NCBI GenBank assembly: GCA_017302655.1
Contig: JAFLDE010000014.1
Location: 1 to 64,000, forward strand
Reading direction: 5' to 3'
Length of the DNA: 64,000 bases
Source of the DNA: Burkholderiales bacterium
GTDB taxonomy: Bacteria; Pseudomonadota; Gammaproteobacteria; Burkholderiales; Burkholderiaceae_C
A model generated the notes under the pieces. The model was given only the letters and a program-made list of their open reading frames with translations. It did no database searches and was not told the DNA's origin. Shown one piece after another: positions 1 through 8,220 of this stretch; position 1 is the stretch's first letter; every line of letters begins with the position of its first letter. Both the position numbers and the translations under genes were made by a program.

Positions 1-127
1 GTGGCGCCAATACGCCGATCCGCGAGTGGCTCCATTACGGCGATCTCGCCGTGGCGCCATTACGCCGGTCAGCAGGTGGCGCCTACATGCCGATCACCGA
101 GTGGCTCCAATATGCCGGTCGGTGACA
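1..127. repeat. Five phased 25-bp repeats, probable IS21-type terminus
   Basis: Five imperfect copies of a 25-base unit start at 1, 26, 51, 76 and 101. Each opens with GTGGCGCC or GTGGCTCC and continues with an A/T-rich triplet and GCCGRTC. The array may begin before the window. Read on the - strand it starts TGTCA at base 127 and contains repeated TTGGAGCCAC/TTGGCGCCAC blocks. Multiple terminal repeats beginning TGT.A are typical of IS21-family ends, so the body of an element may lie to the left of base 1. The IS assignment is inference; the 25-bp periodicity is directly visible. Confidence 0.55.
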
Positions 128-512
128 GTCTGCCTGGTGGTTGTGTGCCGCCTGACGCATGCCCGACGCGGTGCGAAGTGTCTGCGCGGCATGGCGGCGT
201 TTCTCCCACCGCAACGGAAAACGACCGCCCCACTCTTTGCGCCGACTGATGCGGGACCTGGTCGCTGGCCCTGGTCCCGTCTCAAGAAGCGGAGCCGCAA
301 CAAATCGAGCGGCGCATGCGCCCCGGCCACCTCGGGTACACACTGAGTCTCGCCACTAAGCTGACCTCGCACTTTCGCTCCCACGCGCAAGTCTCTGCTT
401 TCATTGACTTTTCCGCCGCCGATGCTGTCTGAATAAACAGCCCTAAGTCCTTGTCGCCATTGAAAAAACTCCTTGCAAAGGGGGTGCGCGCAGCGCTGCG
501 TTGCGGATAAAG
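128..512. other. Non-coding stretch upstream of mraZ
   Basis: No reading frame here has coding character; the short open frames overlap one another in several phases. No tRNA or strong terminator was seen. The right-hand end presumably carries the main dcw promoter: TTGAAA at 460-465 and TTGCAA at 473-478 are possible -35 elements, and GATAAA at 506-511 is a possible -10, but no pair has good spacing, so no promoter is called. Confidence 0.4.
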
Positions 513-547
513 TTGGCGAAAAGTGGCGTTTTGCGGGAAAACTGGGC
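513..547 (+). promoter_or_regulatory. Putative MraZ operator: four GG boxes at ~10-bp steps
   Basis: Four similar boxes, TTGGCG (513), GTGGCG (523), GCGGGA (533) and CTGGGC (542), are spaced 9-10 bases apart just upstream of mraZ. MraZ is known to bind tandem TGGGN boxes separated by 5-nt spacers in its own promoter and to repress the dcw operon. The spacing here fits that rule, although two boxes are degenerate. The site is called by pattern and position. Confidence 0.55.
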
Positions 548-565
548 TTCGACGTGGCAGATGGG

Positions 566-994
566 GTGTTTTATGGGCCTTCGGCCTTGGCAATGGATGC
601 CAAGGGTCGCTTCGCCATGCCCACGCGCCACCGCGACGCGCTCCTGCAGCTCTGCGAGGGCCGGCTGACCCTGACCAAGGACAAGGCCGGCTGCCTGATG
701 CTGATTCCCGAGCCGACCTGGCTGACCATGCGCGACGCGCTGCTCAAGCTGCCGCTGGAAGCGGCGAGCTGGCGGCGCTTCCTGCTGGGCAGTGCGCTGG
801 ACGTGGTGATGGATGCGGCCGGTCGCCTGGTCATTGCCCCCGAGCTGCGCGCCTATGCCGGCTTGCAGCGTGACCTGATGCTGATGGGCGTGGGCAAGCA
901 CTTCGAAATCTGGGACGCCGCCACCTACGCGCTGCACGAGGCCGCCACGCGGGCCTCGGAGATGCCCGACTCGGTCAAGTCCTTCGTTCTCTGA
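566..994 (+). CDS. mraZ: Transcriptional regulator MraZ
   Basis: DNA-binding repressor at the head of the division/cell wall cluster, 142 aa. It carries two SpoVT/AbrB-type half repeats, [14 protein letters not shown] near residues 9-22 and [13 protein letters not shown] near 83-95, which are the MraZ hallmark. The GTG at 566 is chosen because V-F-Y-G aligns with the conserved M-F-x-G amino terminus. The frame is open back to 473, but a longer protein would run through the GG-box operator. The rsmH GTG follows 8 bases after the stop, so the two genes are surely cotranscribed. Autoregulation through the upstream boxes is expected from the family. Confidence 0.93.
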   Translation: MFYGPSALAMDAKGRFAMPTRHRDALLQLCEGRLTLTKDKAGCLMLIPEPTWLTMRDALLKLPLEAASWRRFLLGSALDVVMDAAGRLVIAPELRAYAGLQRDLMLMGVGKHFEIWDAATYALHEAATRASEMPDSVKSFVL

Positions 995-1002
995 GGCGCG
1001 CG

Positions 1003-1968
1003 GTGATCCCCACTCCCGTTGCCGCCCCCGCCGCAGCGCCCCCCGCGCACATCACCGTGCTGCTGCACGAGGCGGTGGACGCGCTGCTGCATGCGGGCTG
1101 CAACCCAGATGGCTGCTACGTGGATGGCACCTTCGGCCGTGGCGGGCACAGCCGGCTGCTGCTGTCGCGCCTGGGGCCCAAGGGGCGCCTGATTGCGCTG
1201 GACCGCGACCCGGAGGCGATTGCCGCCGCGCGTGCCATCGACGACCCGCGTTTCGAAATCCTCCATGCCCGCTTCGGCGAGCTGGCGCAGCTGGATTTGC
1301 CGCCGCTCGATGGGCTGCTGCTCGACATCGGCGTCTCCAGCCCGCAGATCGACACCCCCGGGCGGGGTTTTTCCTTCCGTGCGGATGGTCCCTTGGACAT
1401 GCGCATGGATCCGACGCGGGGCGAGTCCGCCGCCGCTTTCTTGGCACGCGCCTCTCAGGGCGAACTGGCGGAGGTGATACGTGAACTCGGTGAAGAACGG
1501 TTTGCTGGCCCGATTGCAAAGGCGCTTGTGGCTCGCCGCGAGGCAGGGCGGCCCCTGGAGCGAACCCGTGAGCTGGCCGAGCTCGTGGGCCAGGTCGTCA
1601 AGACCCGCGAGCCGGGCCAGGATCCAGCAACACGCACGTTTCAAGCTCTACGGATTCACGTCAATGCCGAGCTTGAAGAGCTTGAAGCCGCGCTGAACGC
1701 CAGCCTGGCGCTGCTGGCTCCGGGCGGGCGGCTGGCGGTGATCAGCTTCCACTCGCTGGAGGATCGCCGCGTCAAGCGCTTTATTCAGGCGCACAGCAAG
1801 GACGAGCCCGACCGCCGTGCCCCCATGGCGCCGCCGCGCGCCATGCCGCTGCGCGCCGTGGCGCGCGTGCACCCGAGCGCCGCAGAGGTAGCCGCCAACC
1901 CGCGCAGCCGCAGCGCCGTGCTGCGCGTGGCCGAACGTGTGGCCGAACGGGTGGCGGAGCGCGCGTGA
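1003..1968 (+). CDS. rsmH: 16S rRNA (cytosine-1402 N4) methyltransferase RsmH
   Basis: SAM-dependent methylation of C1402 in 16S rRNA (formerly MraW), 321 aa from a GTG start. [14 protein letters not shown] near residues 16-29 opens the domain and [11 protein letters not shown] near 41-51 is the SAM-binding motif I; ALDRDP follows. The C-terminal half includes [13 protein letters not shown] and [15 protein letters not shown], both strongly conserved in RsmH. The tail ends in three near-identical VAER units encoded by a 12-base repeat, which is an unusual extension. ftsL starts 4 bases after the stop. Confidence 0.97.
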   Translation: MIPTPVAAPAAAPPAHITVLLHEAVDALLHAGCNPDGCYVDGTFGRGGHSRLLLSRLGPKGRLIALDRDPEAIAAARAIDDPRFEILHARFGELAQLDLPPLDGLLLDIGVSSPQIDTPGRGFSFRADGPLDMRMDPTRGESAAAFLARASQGELAEVIRELGEERFAGPIAKALVARREAGRPLERTRELAELVGQVVKTREPGQDPATRTFQALRIHVNAELEELEAALNASLALLAPGGRLAVISFHSLEDRRVKRFIQAHSKDEPDRRAPMAPPRAMPLRAVARVHPSAAEVAANPRSRSAVLRVAERVAERVAERA

Positions 1969-1972
1969 CCCC

Positions 1973-2305
1973 ATGCTGCTGAGGCTCAACATCGTGCTGC
2001 TCCTGGTCACCGTCGTCTCGGCCCTGCTGCTCGTGCGTCAAAGCCACGACGGCCGCAAGCTCTTCGCCGACCTGGAGCGCGCGCGCGCGGAAGGCCGCAA
2101 GCTCGACGCCGATATCCACCGCCTGAAAGCCGAGCGTGAAGGCGAGGCGACCAATCTGCGTGTGGAGCAGCTGGCGCGTGAGCGCCTGCACATGCGCCCC
2201 ATCAGCCCTGCGCTCACGCTGGGGCCCGCCGCCGCCAGCGAGGCGGCCTCCGCCGTGGCCAAAGCCGCCAGCGCCGCACGCCCTGCCTCGGGAGCTGCCC
2301 GATGA
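1973..2305 (+). CDS. ftsL: Cell division protein FtsL
   Basis: Small bitopic divisome protein, 110 aa. Residues 1-20 (LRLNIVLLLVTVVSALLLV) form the single membrane span, with a very short cytoplasmic end. A periplasmic helical/coiled-coil stretch from about 22 to 70 is rich in Arg, Glu and Leu. An Ala-rich tail follows (about 80-110). The family partners FtsB and FtsQ to activate FtsWI. The assignment rests on size, topology and position between rsmH and ftsI, because FtsL sequences diverge quickly. The stop overlaps the ftsI start (ATGA). Confidence 0.9.
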   Translation: MLLRLNIVLLLVTVVSALLLVRQSHDGRKLFADLERARAEGRKLDADIHRLKAEREGEATNLRVEQLARERLHMRPISPALTLGPAAASEAASAVAKAASAARPASGAAR

Positions 2306-4098
2306 AGCTGAAGAACCCCTTCGCCCGCCGCCAGGAGCCGGGCAGCACGCTCAGCTACGCCAGCAGCCCGCTGCTGGCCACGCCCACCCCGGTGTCGCGT
2401 TCACGCCTGCTGCTCTTCATGGTGGGCCTGTCCTTCCTGGGCTTGATCGGGCGTGCCTTCTACGTGCAGGTCTATGCCGAGGACTTCTTCCAGGCGCAGG
2501 GCGAGTCGCGCATGGCCGCCACCTTCGAGTTGCCGGCCAGCCGTGGGCGCATCCAGGACCGCAACGGCCAGGTGCTGGCCACCAGCGTCACCGTGCCCTC
2601 GGTGTGGGCGATCCCCGAGGAGTTCAAGGGCGGCGCGGCCGAGCGCCAGCAGCTCGCCCGTGTGCTGGGCCTGACGCGGCAGGAACTGGACAAGAAACTC
2701 GACGGCGAAGGCCGCTTCGTCTGGCTGCGCCGCTGGGTGGACGACGAAACCGCCAGCGCCGTGAAGGGCCTGAAGCTGGCCGGCGTGCATCTGGACCGCG
2801 AGTACAGCCGCCGCTACCCCGAGGGCGAGGCCAGCGCGCATGTGGTGGGCTTCACCAACCTCGAGGACAAGGGACAGGAGGGCATCGAGCTGGCCTTCCA
2901 GAAGGAGCTGCAGGGGCGCGATGGTTCGCGCTCGGTGCTGCGCGACCGCCTGGGCCGCGTGGTGGAAGACCGCGGCAATCTGGTGCCCGCGCTCAACGGC
3001 CGCGACGTGCAGCTGTCCATCGACGCCAATGTGCAGTTCTTTGCCTACCAGAAGGTGCGCGAGGCGGTGGCCGAGCACCGGGCCAAGGCCGGTTCCGTCG
3101 TCGTGCTCGATGCCAGGAGCGGGGAGGTGCTGGCGCTGGCCAATTACCCGAGCTTCGACCCCGGCACGCGCAAGAACCTGAGCGGCAACCAGCTGCGCAA
3201 CCGCGCGCTGACCGATGTCTTCGAGCCCGGTTCGACGATGAAGCCTTTGGTCATCGCACAGGCGCTGGAAAGCGGCCGCGTGCGCCCCGACACCATCGTC
3301 AACGTGGCGCCGCGTTCCATCAGCATCAGCGGCTGGAGCCCCACCGACGTGCACCCCTATGGCGACCTCACGGTGGCCGGCGTGCTGCAAAAGAGCAGCA
3401 ACGTAGGCACCGTGAAGCTGGCCATGCAGATGCCCGCGCGCGAGCTGCATGAAGTCTTCAGCGGCGTCGGTCTGGGCCAGCGCCCGGGCCTGAACTTCCC
3501 CGGCGCCATCAGCGGCAAGCTGCGCCCGTACAAGAGCTGGCGGCCGATCGAACAGGCCACCATGAGCTTCGGCTACGGCCTGTCCGCGAGCCTGTTGCAA
3601 CTGGCGCGCGCCTACACCGTGTTCGCGCACGACGGCGAAGTGCTGCCGGTGAGCCTGGTCAAGCGCGACGCTGGCGAACCGGTGATCGGCCAGCGGGTGT
3701 TCTCGCCCGCCACTGCGCGCACCGTGCGCGAGCTGCTGCAGGCCGCTGCCAGCGAAGGCGGCACCGCCCCCAAGGCGCAGGTGTTGGGCTACAGCGTGGG
3801 CGGCAAGAGCGGCACCGCGCACAAGAACGTCGAGGGCGGCAAGGGCTACACCAACAAGTACCGCAGCTGGTTCGTCGGGCTCTCGCCCATCAAGGACCCG
3901 CGCATCGTCGTGGCGGTGATGGTCGACGAGCCGAGCAACGGCGTGTACTACGGCGGCGCCGTGGCCGCTCCGGTGTTCAGCCAGGTGGTGGCGCAGACCC
4001 TGCGCCTGATGAACGTGCCGCCCGACCTCGACGTGCAGACGCAGATGGTGGCCATGCAGGCCCACAAGGGCGCTGCGCCCGTCCTGGAAAGTTTCTAG
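2302..4098 (+). CDS. ftsI: Septal peptidoglycan transpeptidase FtsI (PBP3)
   Basis: Class B penicillin-binding protein, 598 aa, which cross-links septal peptidoglycan together with FtsW. A short cytoplasmic tail precedes a membrane anchor near residues 33-55 (RLLLFMVGLSFLGLIGRAFYV). The PBP dimerisation domain (ASRGRIQDRNG) follows, then the transpeptidase domain. The catalytic motifs are all visible: STMK with Ser near 311, SSN near 365-367 and KSGT near 502-505. Length and motif spacing are normal. It overlaps ftsL by 4 bases, and murE begins 6 bases after the stop. Confidence 0.97.
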   Translation: MKLKNPFARRQEPGSTLSYASSPLLATPTPVSRSRLLLFMVGLSFLGLIGRAFYVQVYAEDFFQAQGESRMAATFELPASRGRIQDRNGQVLATSVTVPSVWAIPEEFKGGAAERQQLARVLGLTRQELDKKLDGEGRFVWLRRWVDDETASAVKGLKLAGVHLDREYSRRYPEGEASAHVVGFTNLEDKGQEGIELAFQKELQGRDGSRSVLRDRLGRVVEDRGNLVPALNGRDVQLSIDANVQFFAYQKVREAVAEHRAKAGSVVVLDARSGEVLALANYPSFDPGTRKNLSGNQLRNRALTDVFEPGSTMKPLVIAQALESGRVRPDTIVNVAPRSISISGWSPTDVHPYGDLTVAGVLQKSSNVGTVKLAMQMPARELHEVFSGVGLGQRPGLNFPGAISGKLRPYKSWRPIEQATMSFGYGLSASLLQLARAYTVFAHDGEVLPVSLVKRDAGEPVIGQRVFSPATARTVRELLQAAASEGGTAPKAQVLGYSVGGKSGTAHKNVEGGKGYTNKYRSWFVGLSPIKDPRIVVAVMVDEPSNGVYYGGAVAAPVFSQVVAQTLRLMNVPPDLDVQTQMVAMQAHKGAAPVLESF

Positions 4099-4104
4099 AG
4101 CGCG

Positions 4105-5598
4105 ATGTTGACCCGACTCAAGTCCCCCGAGGCCGCCGCGCGCTGGCTGCAAGAGTGGTGCACCGGCACCCTGCAGAGCGACAGCCGCCTCGTCCAGCCC
4201 GGCGATGCCTTCATCGCCTGGCCGGGCTACGCCCATGACGCGCGGCGCTTCGTGGTGCAGGCGCTGGCGGCCGGCGCTGCCACCTGCCTGGTGGAGGCCG
4301 AGGGCGTCGAGGCCTTCGAGTTCACCGACGCCCGCGTGGCAGCGCTGCCCGGCTTGAAGGCCGCCACCGGTGCCATGGCTGCGGCCTTCCACGGCGATCC
4401 GACCGGCCGCCTGGATGTGCTGGCGGTGACCGGCACCAATGGCAAGACCAGCAGTGCCTGGTGGCTGGCACAGGCGCTCAGCCTGGTGGGCCGGCGCTGC
4501 GGTGTGGTCGGCACGCTCGGCATGGGCGAGCCCCCCGTGCCAGGAGGCGCGGCGGCGCACCTGGACTACACCGGTCTGACCACCCCCGATCCGGTGCGCC
4601 TGCAGGCCGGCTTTGCGCGCATGCTGGGCGAGGGGCTGCAAGCCTGTGCCATCGAAGCCAGCTCGCATGGCCTGTGCGAGCACCGCCTGGTGGGCACGCA
4701 GATCAAGGTCGCGCTCTTCACCAACCTCACGCAAGACCACCTCGACTACCACGGCACCATGGAGGCCTACGCCGAGGCCAAGCGCCAGCTTTTCGATTGG
4801 CCGGGCCTGCGCGCGGCGGTGTTCAACGTGGACGACCCGCTGGGCGCCCGCTGGGCGGCTGAGTACGCCGTGCGCCTGGACGTTTGGACGGTGGGCCTGA
4901 GCGAAGGCGCCCGCCTGCGCGCGAGCCGCATCGGCTACGGCGAGCAGGGCCTGCACTTCGTCGTGCACGAGGGCGATGAGCAGGTGGCGGTGCAGACCGG
5001 CCTGATCGGCGACTACAACGTGCTGAACTGGCTGGGTGTGCTGGGCGGCTTGCGCGCCATGGGCGTGCCGCTGCGGGATGCCGCTGCCGCCTGCGCGCGC
5101 GTCACGCCGGTGCCCGGGCGCATGCAGCGGATCGGCCACGGCCGCGAGCTGCCACAGCTGGTGGTGGACTACGCGCACACGCCCGATGCGCTGGACAAGG
5201 CGCTCGCCGCCCTCAAGGCCCTGGCCTCGGCACGGGGCGGCCGGCTTTGGGCGGTGTTCGGCTGCGGCGGCGACCGCGACCGAGGCAAGCGCCCGCTGAT
5301 GGCGGCGGCGGCCGCTCGGTTGGCCGACCGTCTGGTGCTGACCAGCGACAACCCGCGCACCGAAGACCCGCAGCAGATCCTGGACGACATCGCCGCCGGC
5401 CTCACCGGGCAGGCCTTCGAACGCATCGCCGACCGCGCCGTCGCCATCCGCCATGCCGTGCAGGCTGCCGAAGCACGCGACGTGATCGTCATCGCCGGCA
5501 AGGGCCATGAGGACTACCAGGAAGTGGCCGGCGTGCGCCACCCCTTTGACGACGCCGTGGAAGCGGGAGCGGCCTTGATCGAAAGGGCGGGGTTGTGA
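4105..5598 (+). CDS. murE: UDP-MurNAc-L-Ala-D-Glu:meso-DAP ligase MurE
   Basis: Cytoplasmic ATP-dependent ligase that adds the third stem-peptide residue, 497 aa. The ATP loop reads TGTNGKTSS near residue 110. The substrate-binding motif DNPR near residue 415 is the one seen in meso-diaminopimelate-adding enzymes, as expected for a Gram-negative. LTQDHLDYHGT (middle domain) and FGCGGDRDRGKRPLM (C-terminal domain) are typical. The ATG at 4105 gives a normal length. A 70-base repeat-like spacer separates it from murF. Confidence 0.97.
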   Translation: MLTRLKSPEAAARWLQEWCTGTLQSDSRLVQPGDAFIAWPGYAHDARRFVVQALAAGAATCLVEAEGVEAFEFTDARVAALPGLKAATGAMAAAFHGDPTGRLDVLAVTGTNGKTSSAWWLAQALSLVGRRCGVVGTLGMGEPPVPGGAAAHLDYTGLTTPDPVRLQAGFARMLGEGLQACAIEASSHGLCEHRLVGTQIKVALFTNLTQDHLDYHGTMEAYAEAKRQLFDWPGLRAAVFNVDDPLGARWAAEYAVRLDVWTVGLSEGARLRASRIGYGEQGLHFVVHEGDEQVAVQTGLIGDYNVLNWLGVLGGLRAMGVPLRDAAAACARVTPVPGRMQRIGHGRELPQLVVDYAHTPDALDKALAALKALASARGGRLWAVFGCGGDRDRGKRPLMAAAAARLADRLVLTSDNPRTEDPQQILDDIAAGLTGQAFERIADRAVAIRHAVQAAEARDVIVIAGKGHEDYQEVAGVRHPFDDAVEAGAALIERAGL

Positions 5599-5668
5599 AC
5601 GCCGCTCGGCCGCTCCGAAGGCGTTCGTTCCCCCACGGGGGGACGGCGCGAAGCGCCCAGGGGGCCTC
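5599..5668 (+). repeat. GC-rich intergenic repeat between murE and murF
   Basis: The whole murE-murF gap is a palindrome-rich element: CCCCC-AC-GGGGGG, then a GGCGCGAAGCGCC hairpin, then AGGGGGCCTC ending directly against the murF ATG. A second member of the same family occupies 36991-37068 in the same orientation with the same order of blocks. This looks like a dispersed intergenic repeat of the genome. It leaves murF with AGGGGG as its only Shine-Dalgarno-like sequence. Confidence 0.6.
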
Positions 5669-7042
5669 ATGAACTGGAGCCTGGGCGACGTTGCAGAAGC
5701 GTTGGTCGCACGCGGCGTGGCATGCACGCTCGTCGGCGACCCGTCGCTCACCTTCGCGCGTGTGCACACCGACACGCGCACGCTGCAGGCGGGCGATCTG
5801 TTCGTGGCTTTGAGGGGTGAACGGTTCGACGCGCACAGCTTCCTGCCGCAGGCGGCCGCCGCCGGTGCGGTGGCGGTCGTCTCTGAACAGCCGCTCACGC
5901 AGCCGGGTCTGCAGGTGAGCGACACCCGTCAGGCGCTGATGCAGCTGGCCGGCGCCTGGCGGGCGCGCCAGAGCCTGCCGCTGATCGCCGTCACCGGCAG
6001 CAATGGCAAGACCACGGTGACGCAAATGATCGCCAGCATCCTGCGCGCCTGGGTGGGCAAGGGTGCCTTCGCCACGCAGGGCAATTTCAACAACGATGTG
6101 GGCGTGCCGCTCACGCTGCTGCGCCTACGCCAGCAAGAGGATGGCCAGTGGCACCGTGCCGGCGTGGTCGAGATCGGCATGAACCACCCTGGCGAGATCG
6201 CGCCGCTGGCCGCCATCACCGCGCCCACCGTGGCGCTGGTGAACAACGCGCAGCGCGAGCACCAGGAGTTCATGGCCAGCGTGGAGGCCACGGCCGAGGA
6301 GAACGGCCAGGTGTTCACGGCGCTCGGGGCCAGCGGCGTGGCGGTGTTCCCGGCCGACGACCCCTGCGCGCCGATCTGGTGGCGGCTGGCGGGCAGCCGG
6401 CCGCATCTCACGTTCGCATTGCAAGGCGAGGCCGATCTGACGGCCGACGCGCAGTGGTCGCTCCAAGGCAACGGGCACTGGGCCATGCACTTGCACACGC
6501 CGGCCGGAGAGCTGCCAGTGGCGCTGCAGATGCCGGGCGTGCACAACCTGCGCAACGCGTTGGCCGCCGCCGCCTGTGCGCTGGCGGCGGGTGCGCCGCT
6601 GCAGGCCATCCGTGAGGGTCTGGAAGCTTTCCGCGCCGCCAAGGGCCGCTCGCTGCTGCTGCGCGTCAGCCACCAGGGCCAGGACGCGGCGCTGGTGGAC
6701 GACTCCTACAACGCCAACCCCGACAGCATGCGCGCCGGGGTGGAGCTGCTGGCCGCCATGCGCGGCCCGCGCTGGTTCCTGATGGGCGACATGGGCGAGG
6801 TCGGCACGCAGGGGCCGGCCTTCCATGCCGAGGTGGGCGCGCTGGTGCGCGAACGCGGCATCGAGCATTTCTGGGCGGCTGGACCGCTGTCCGCCCACGC
6901 CGGCGCCGACCGGCATTTCGACACCACCGAGCAACTGATGGCCGCACTGGGCGAAGCGCCCGGGGCGGCCAGCCTGCTCGTCAAGGGATCGCGCTTCATG
7001 GGCATGGAGCGCGTCGTGAACGTCTTGAAGGAAGGCCGCTGA
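5669..7042 (+). CDS. murF: UDP-MurNAc-tripeptide:D-Ala-D-Ala ligase MurF
   Basis: Adds D-Ala-D-Ala to complete the UDP-MurNAc-pentapeptide, 457 aa, cytoplasmic. The N-terminal domain has [19 protein letters not shown], the usual MurF substrate-binding region. The ATP loop is [12 protein letters not shown] near residue 110. [14 protein letters not shown] and [10 protein letters not shown] are diagnostic for MurF as opposed to Mur[14 protein letters not shown] lies in the C-terminal domain. The stop codon overlaps the mraY start by one base. Confidence 0.97.
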   Translation: MNWSLGDVAEALVARGVACTLVGDPSLTFARVHTDTRTLQAGDLFVALRGERFDAHSFLPQAAAAGAVAVVSEQPLTQPGLQVSDTRQALMQLAGAWRARQSLPLIAVTGSNGKTTVTQMIASILRAWVGKGAFATQGNFNNDVGVPLTLLRLRQQEDGQWHRAGVVEIGMNHPGEIAPLAAITAPTVALVNNAQREHQEFMASVEATAEENGQVFTALGASGVAVFPADDPCAPIWWRLAGSRPHLTFALQGEADLTADAQWSLQGNGHWAMHLHTPAGELPVALQMPGVHNLRNALAAAACALAAGAPLQAIREGLEAFRAAKGRSLLLRVSHQGQDAALVDDSYNANPDSMRAGVELLAAMRGPRWFLMGDMGEVGTQGPAFHAEVGALVRERGIEHFWAAGPLSAHAGADRHFDTTEQLMAALGEAPGAASLLVKGSRFMGMERVVNVLKEGR

Positions 7043-8220
7043 TGCTGCTTCTGTTGGCCGAGTGGCTGCAAAACCTGAACCCTGATTGGGGCTGGCTGCG
7101 CATCTTCCAGTACATCACCTTCCGCGCTGTGATGGCGGCGATGACGGCGCTGCTCATCGGCCTGGCCTTCGGCCCGTGGGTCATCAACTACCTGACCAGC
7201 CTGAAGATCGGCCAGCCGGTGCGCGCCTATGGCGTGCAGACGCATCTGAAGAAGAGCGGCACGCCGACCATGGGCGGCGTGCTGGTGCTGATCGGCATCG
7301 CCGTGGCCACGCTGCTGTGGTTCGACTGGAGCAACCGCTTCGTCTGGGTGGTCATCGTCGTCACCTTCGGCTTCGGTGCCGTGGGCTGGGTGGACGATTA
7401 CCGCAAGGTGGTGCACAAGAACCCCGAGGGCATGCGTTCGCGGGAGAAGTTCTTCTGGCAAAGCCTGATCGGCCTGCTGGCGGCCTGCTACCTGGCCTTC
7501 TCGGTGTCGGAGACGAACTTCGTGCGCGTGGTCGAGCTCTTCTACCGCTGGGTCAGCAGCGGCTTCTCGAACGAACTGCCGCCGCGCGCCGACCTCATCG
7601 TGCCCTTCTTCAAGACCATCAGCATGCCGCTCGGGGTCTGGGGCTTCATCCTGTTCAGCTACTTCGTCATCGTGGGCGCGAGCAATGCGGTGAACTTCAC
7701 CGACGGGTTGGACGGTCTGGCCATCATGCCGGTCATCCTGGTCGGCTCGGCGCTCGGCGTGTTCGCCTACCTCACGGGCTCGTCGGTGTACGCGAAGTAC
7801 CTGTTCCTGCCGCACATCCCGGGCGCGGGCGAACTGCTGATCTTCTGCGCCGCCATGGCCGGCGCGGGTCTGGCCTTCCTGTGGTTCAACGCGCATCCGG
7901 CGCATGTGTTCATGGGCGACGTCGGCGCGCTGGCACTGGGCGGCGCGCTGGGCACCATCGCGGTCATCACGCGGCAAGAGATCGTGCTCGCCATCATGGG
8001 CGGCATCTTCGTCGCCGAGACCCTGAGCGTGATGATCCAGGTGTCCTGGTTCAAGTACACGAAGAAGAAGTACGGCGAGGGCCGGCGCGTCTTCCTGATG
8101 GCGCCGCTGCACCACCACTTCGAGAAGAAGGGCTGGACCGAGACCCAGGTGGTGATCCGCTTCTGGATCATCACCATGCTGCTGTGCCTCATCGGCCTGG
8201 CCAGCCTGAAGCTGCGGTGA
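7042..8220 (+). CDS. mraY: Phospho-MurNAc-pentapeptide transferase MraY
   Basis: Integral membrane enzyme that transfers phospho-MurNAc-pentapeptide to undecaprenyl phosphate to give lipid I, 392 aa with about ten hydrophobic spans. Conserved parts include [10 protein letters not shown] (near residue 70), GWVDDYRK (first Asp-rich loop), [10 protein letters not shown] and the [17 protein letters not shown] region holding catalytic Asp and His residues. [13 protein letters not shown] is the usual C-terminal signature. It is a typical betaproteobacterial length. The stop overlaps the murD GTG (GTGA). Confidence 0.98.
   Translation: MLLLLAEWLQNLNPDWGWLRIFQYITFRAVMAAMTALLIGLAFGPWVINYLTSLKIGQPVRAYGVQTHLKKSGTPTMGGVLVLIGIAVATLLWFDWSNRFVWVVIVVTFGFGAVGWVDDYRKVVHKNPEGMRSREKFFWQSLIGLLAACYLAFSVSETNFVRVVELFYRWVSSGFSNELPPRADLIVPFFKTISMPLGVWGFILFSYFVIVGASNAVNFTDGLDGLAIMPVILVGSALGVFAYLTGSSVYAKYLFLPHIPGAGELLIFCAAMAGAGLAFLWFNAHPAHVFMGDVGALALGGALGTIAVITRQEIVLAIMGGIFVAETLSVMIQVSWFKYTKKKYGEGRRVFLMAPLHHHFEKKGWTETQVVIRFWIITMLLCLIGLASLKLR

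Noticed and set aside
1-127. 25-bp repeats considered as CRISPR
   Set aside because: No unique spacers; the whole unit repeats with 25-base period.
2401-5925. Very long - strand open frame (1174 codons) opposite ftsI-murE-murF
   Set aside because: It is a GC-rich shadow of the coding strand; composition is His/Gln/Arg-rich with no domain, and it lies opposite three certain genes.
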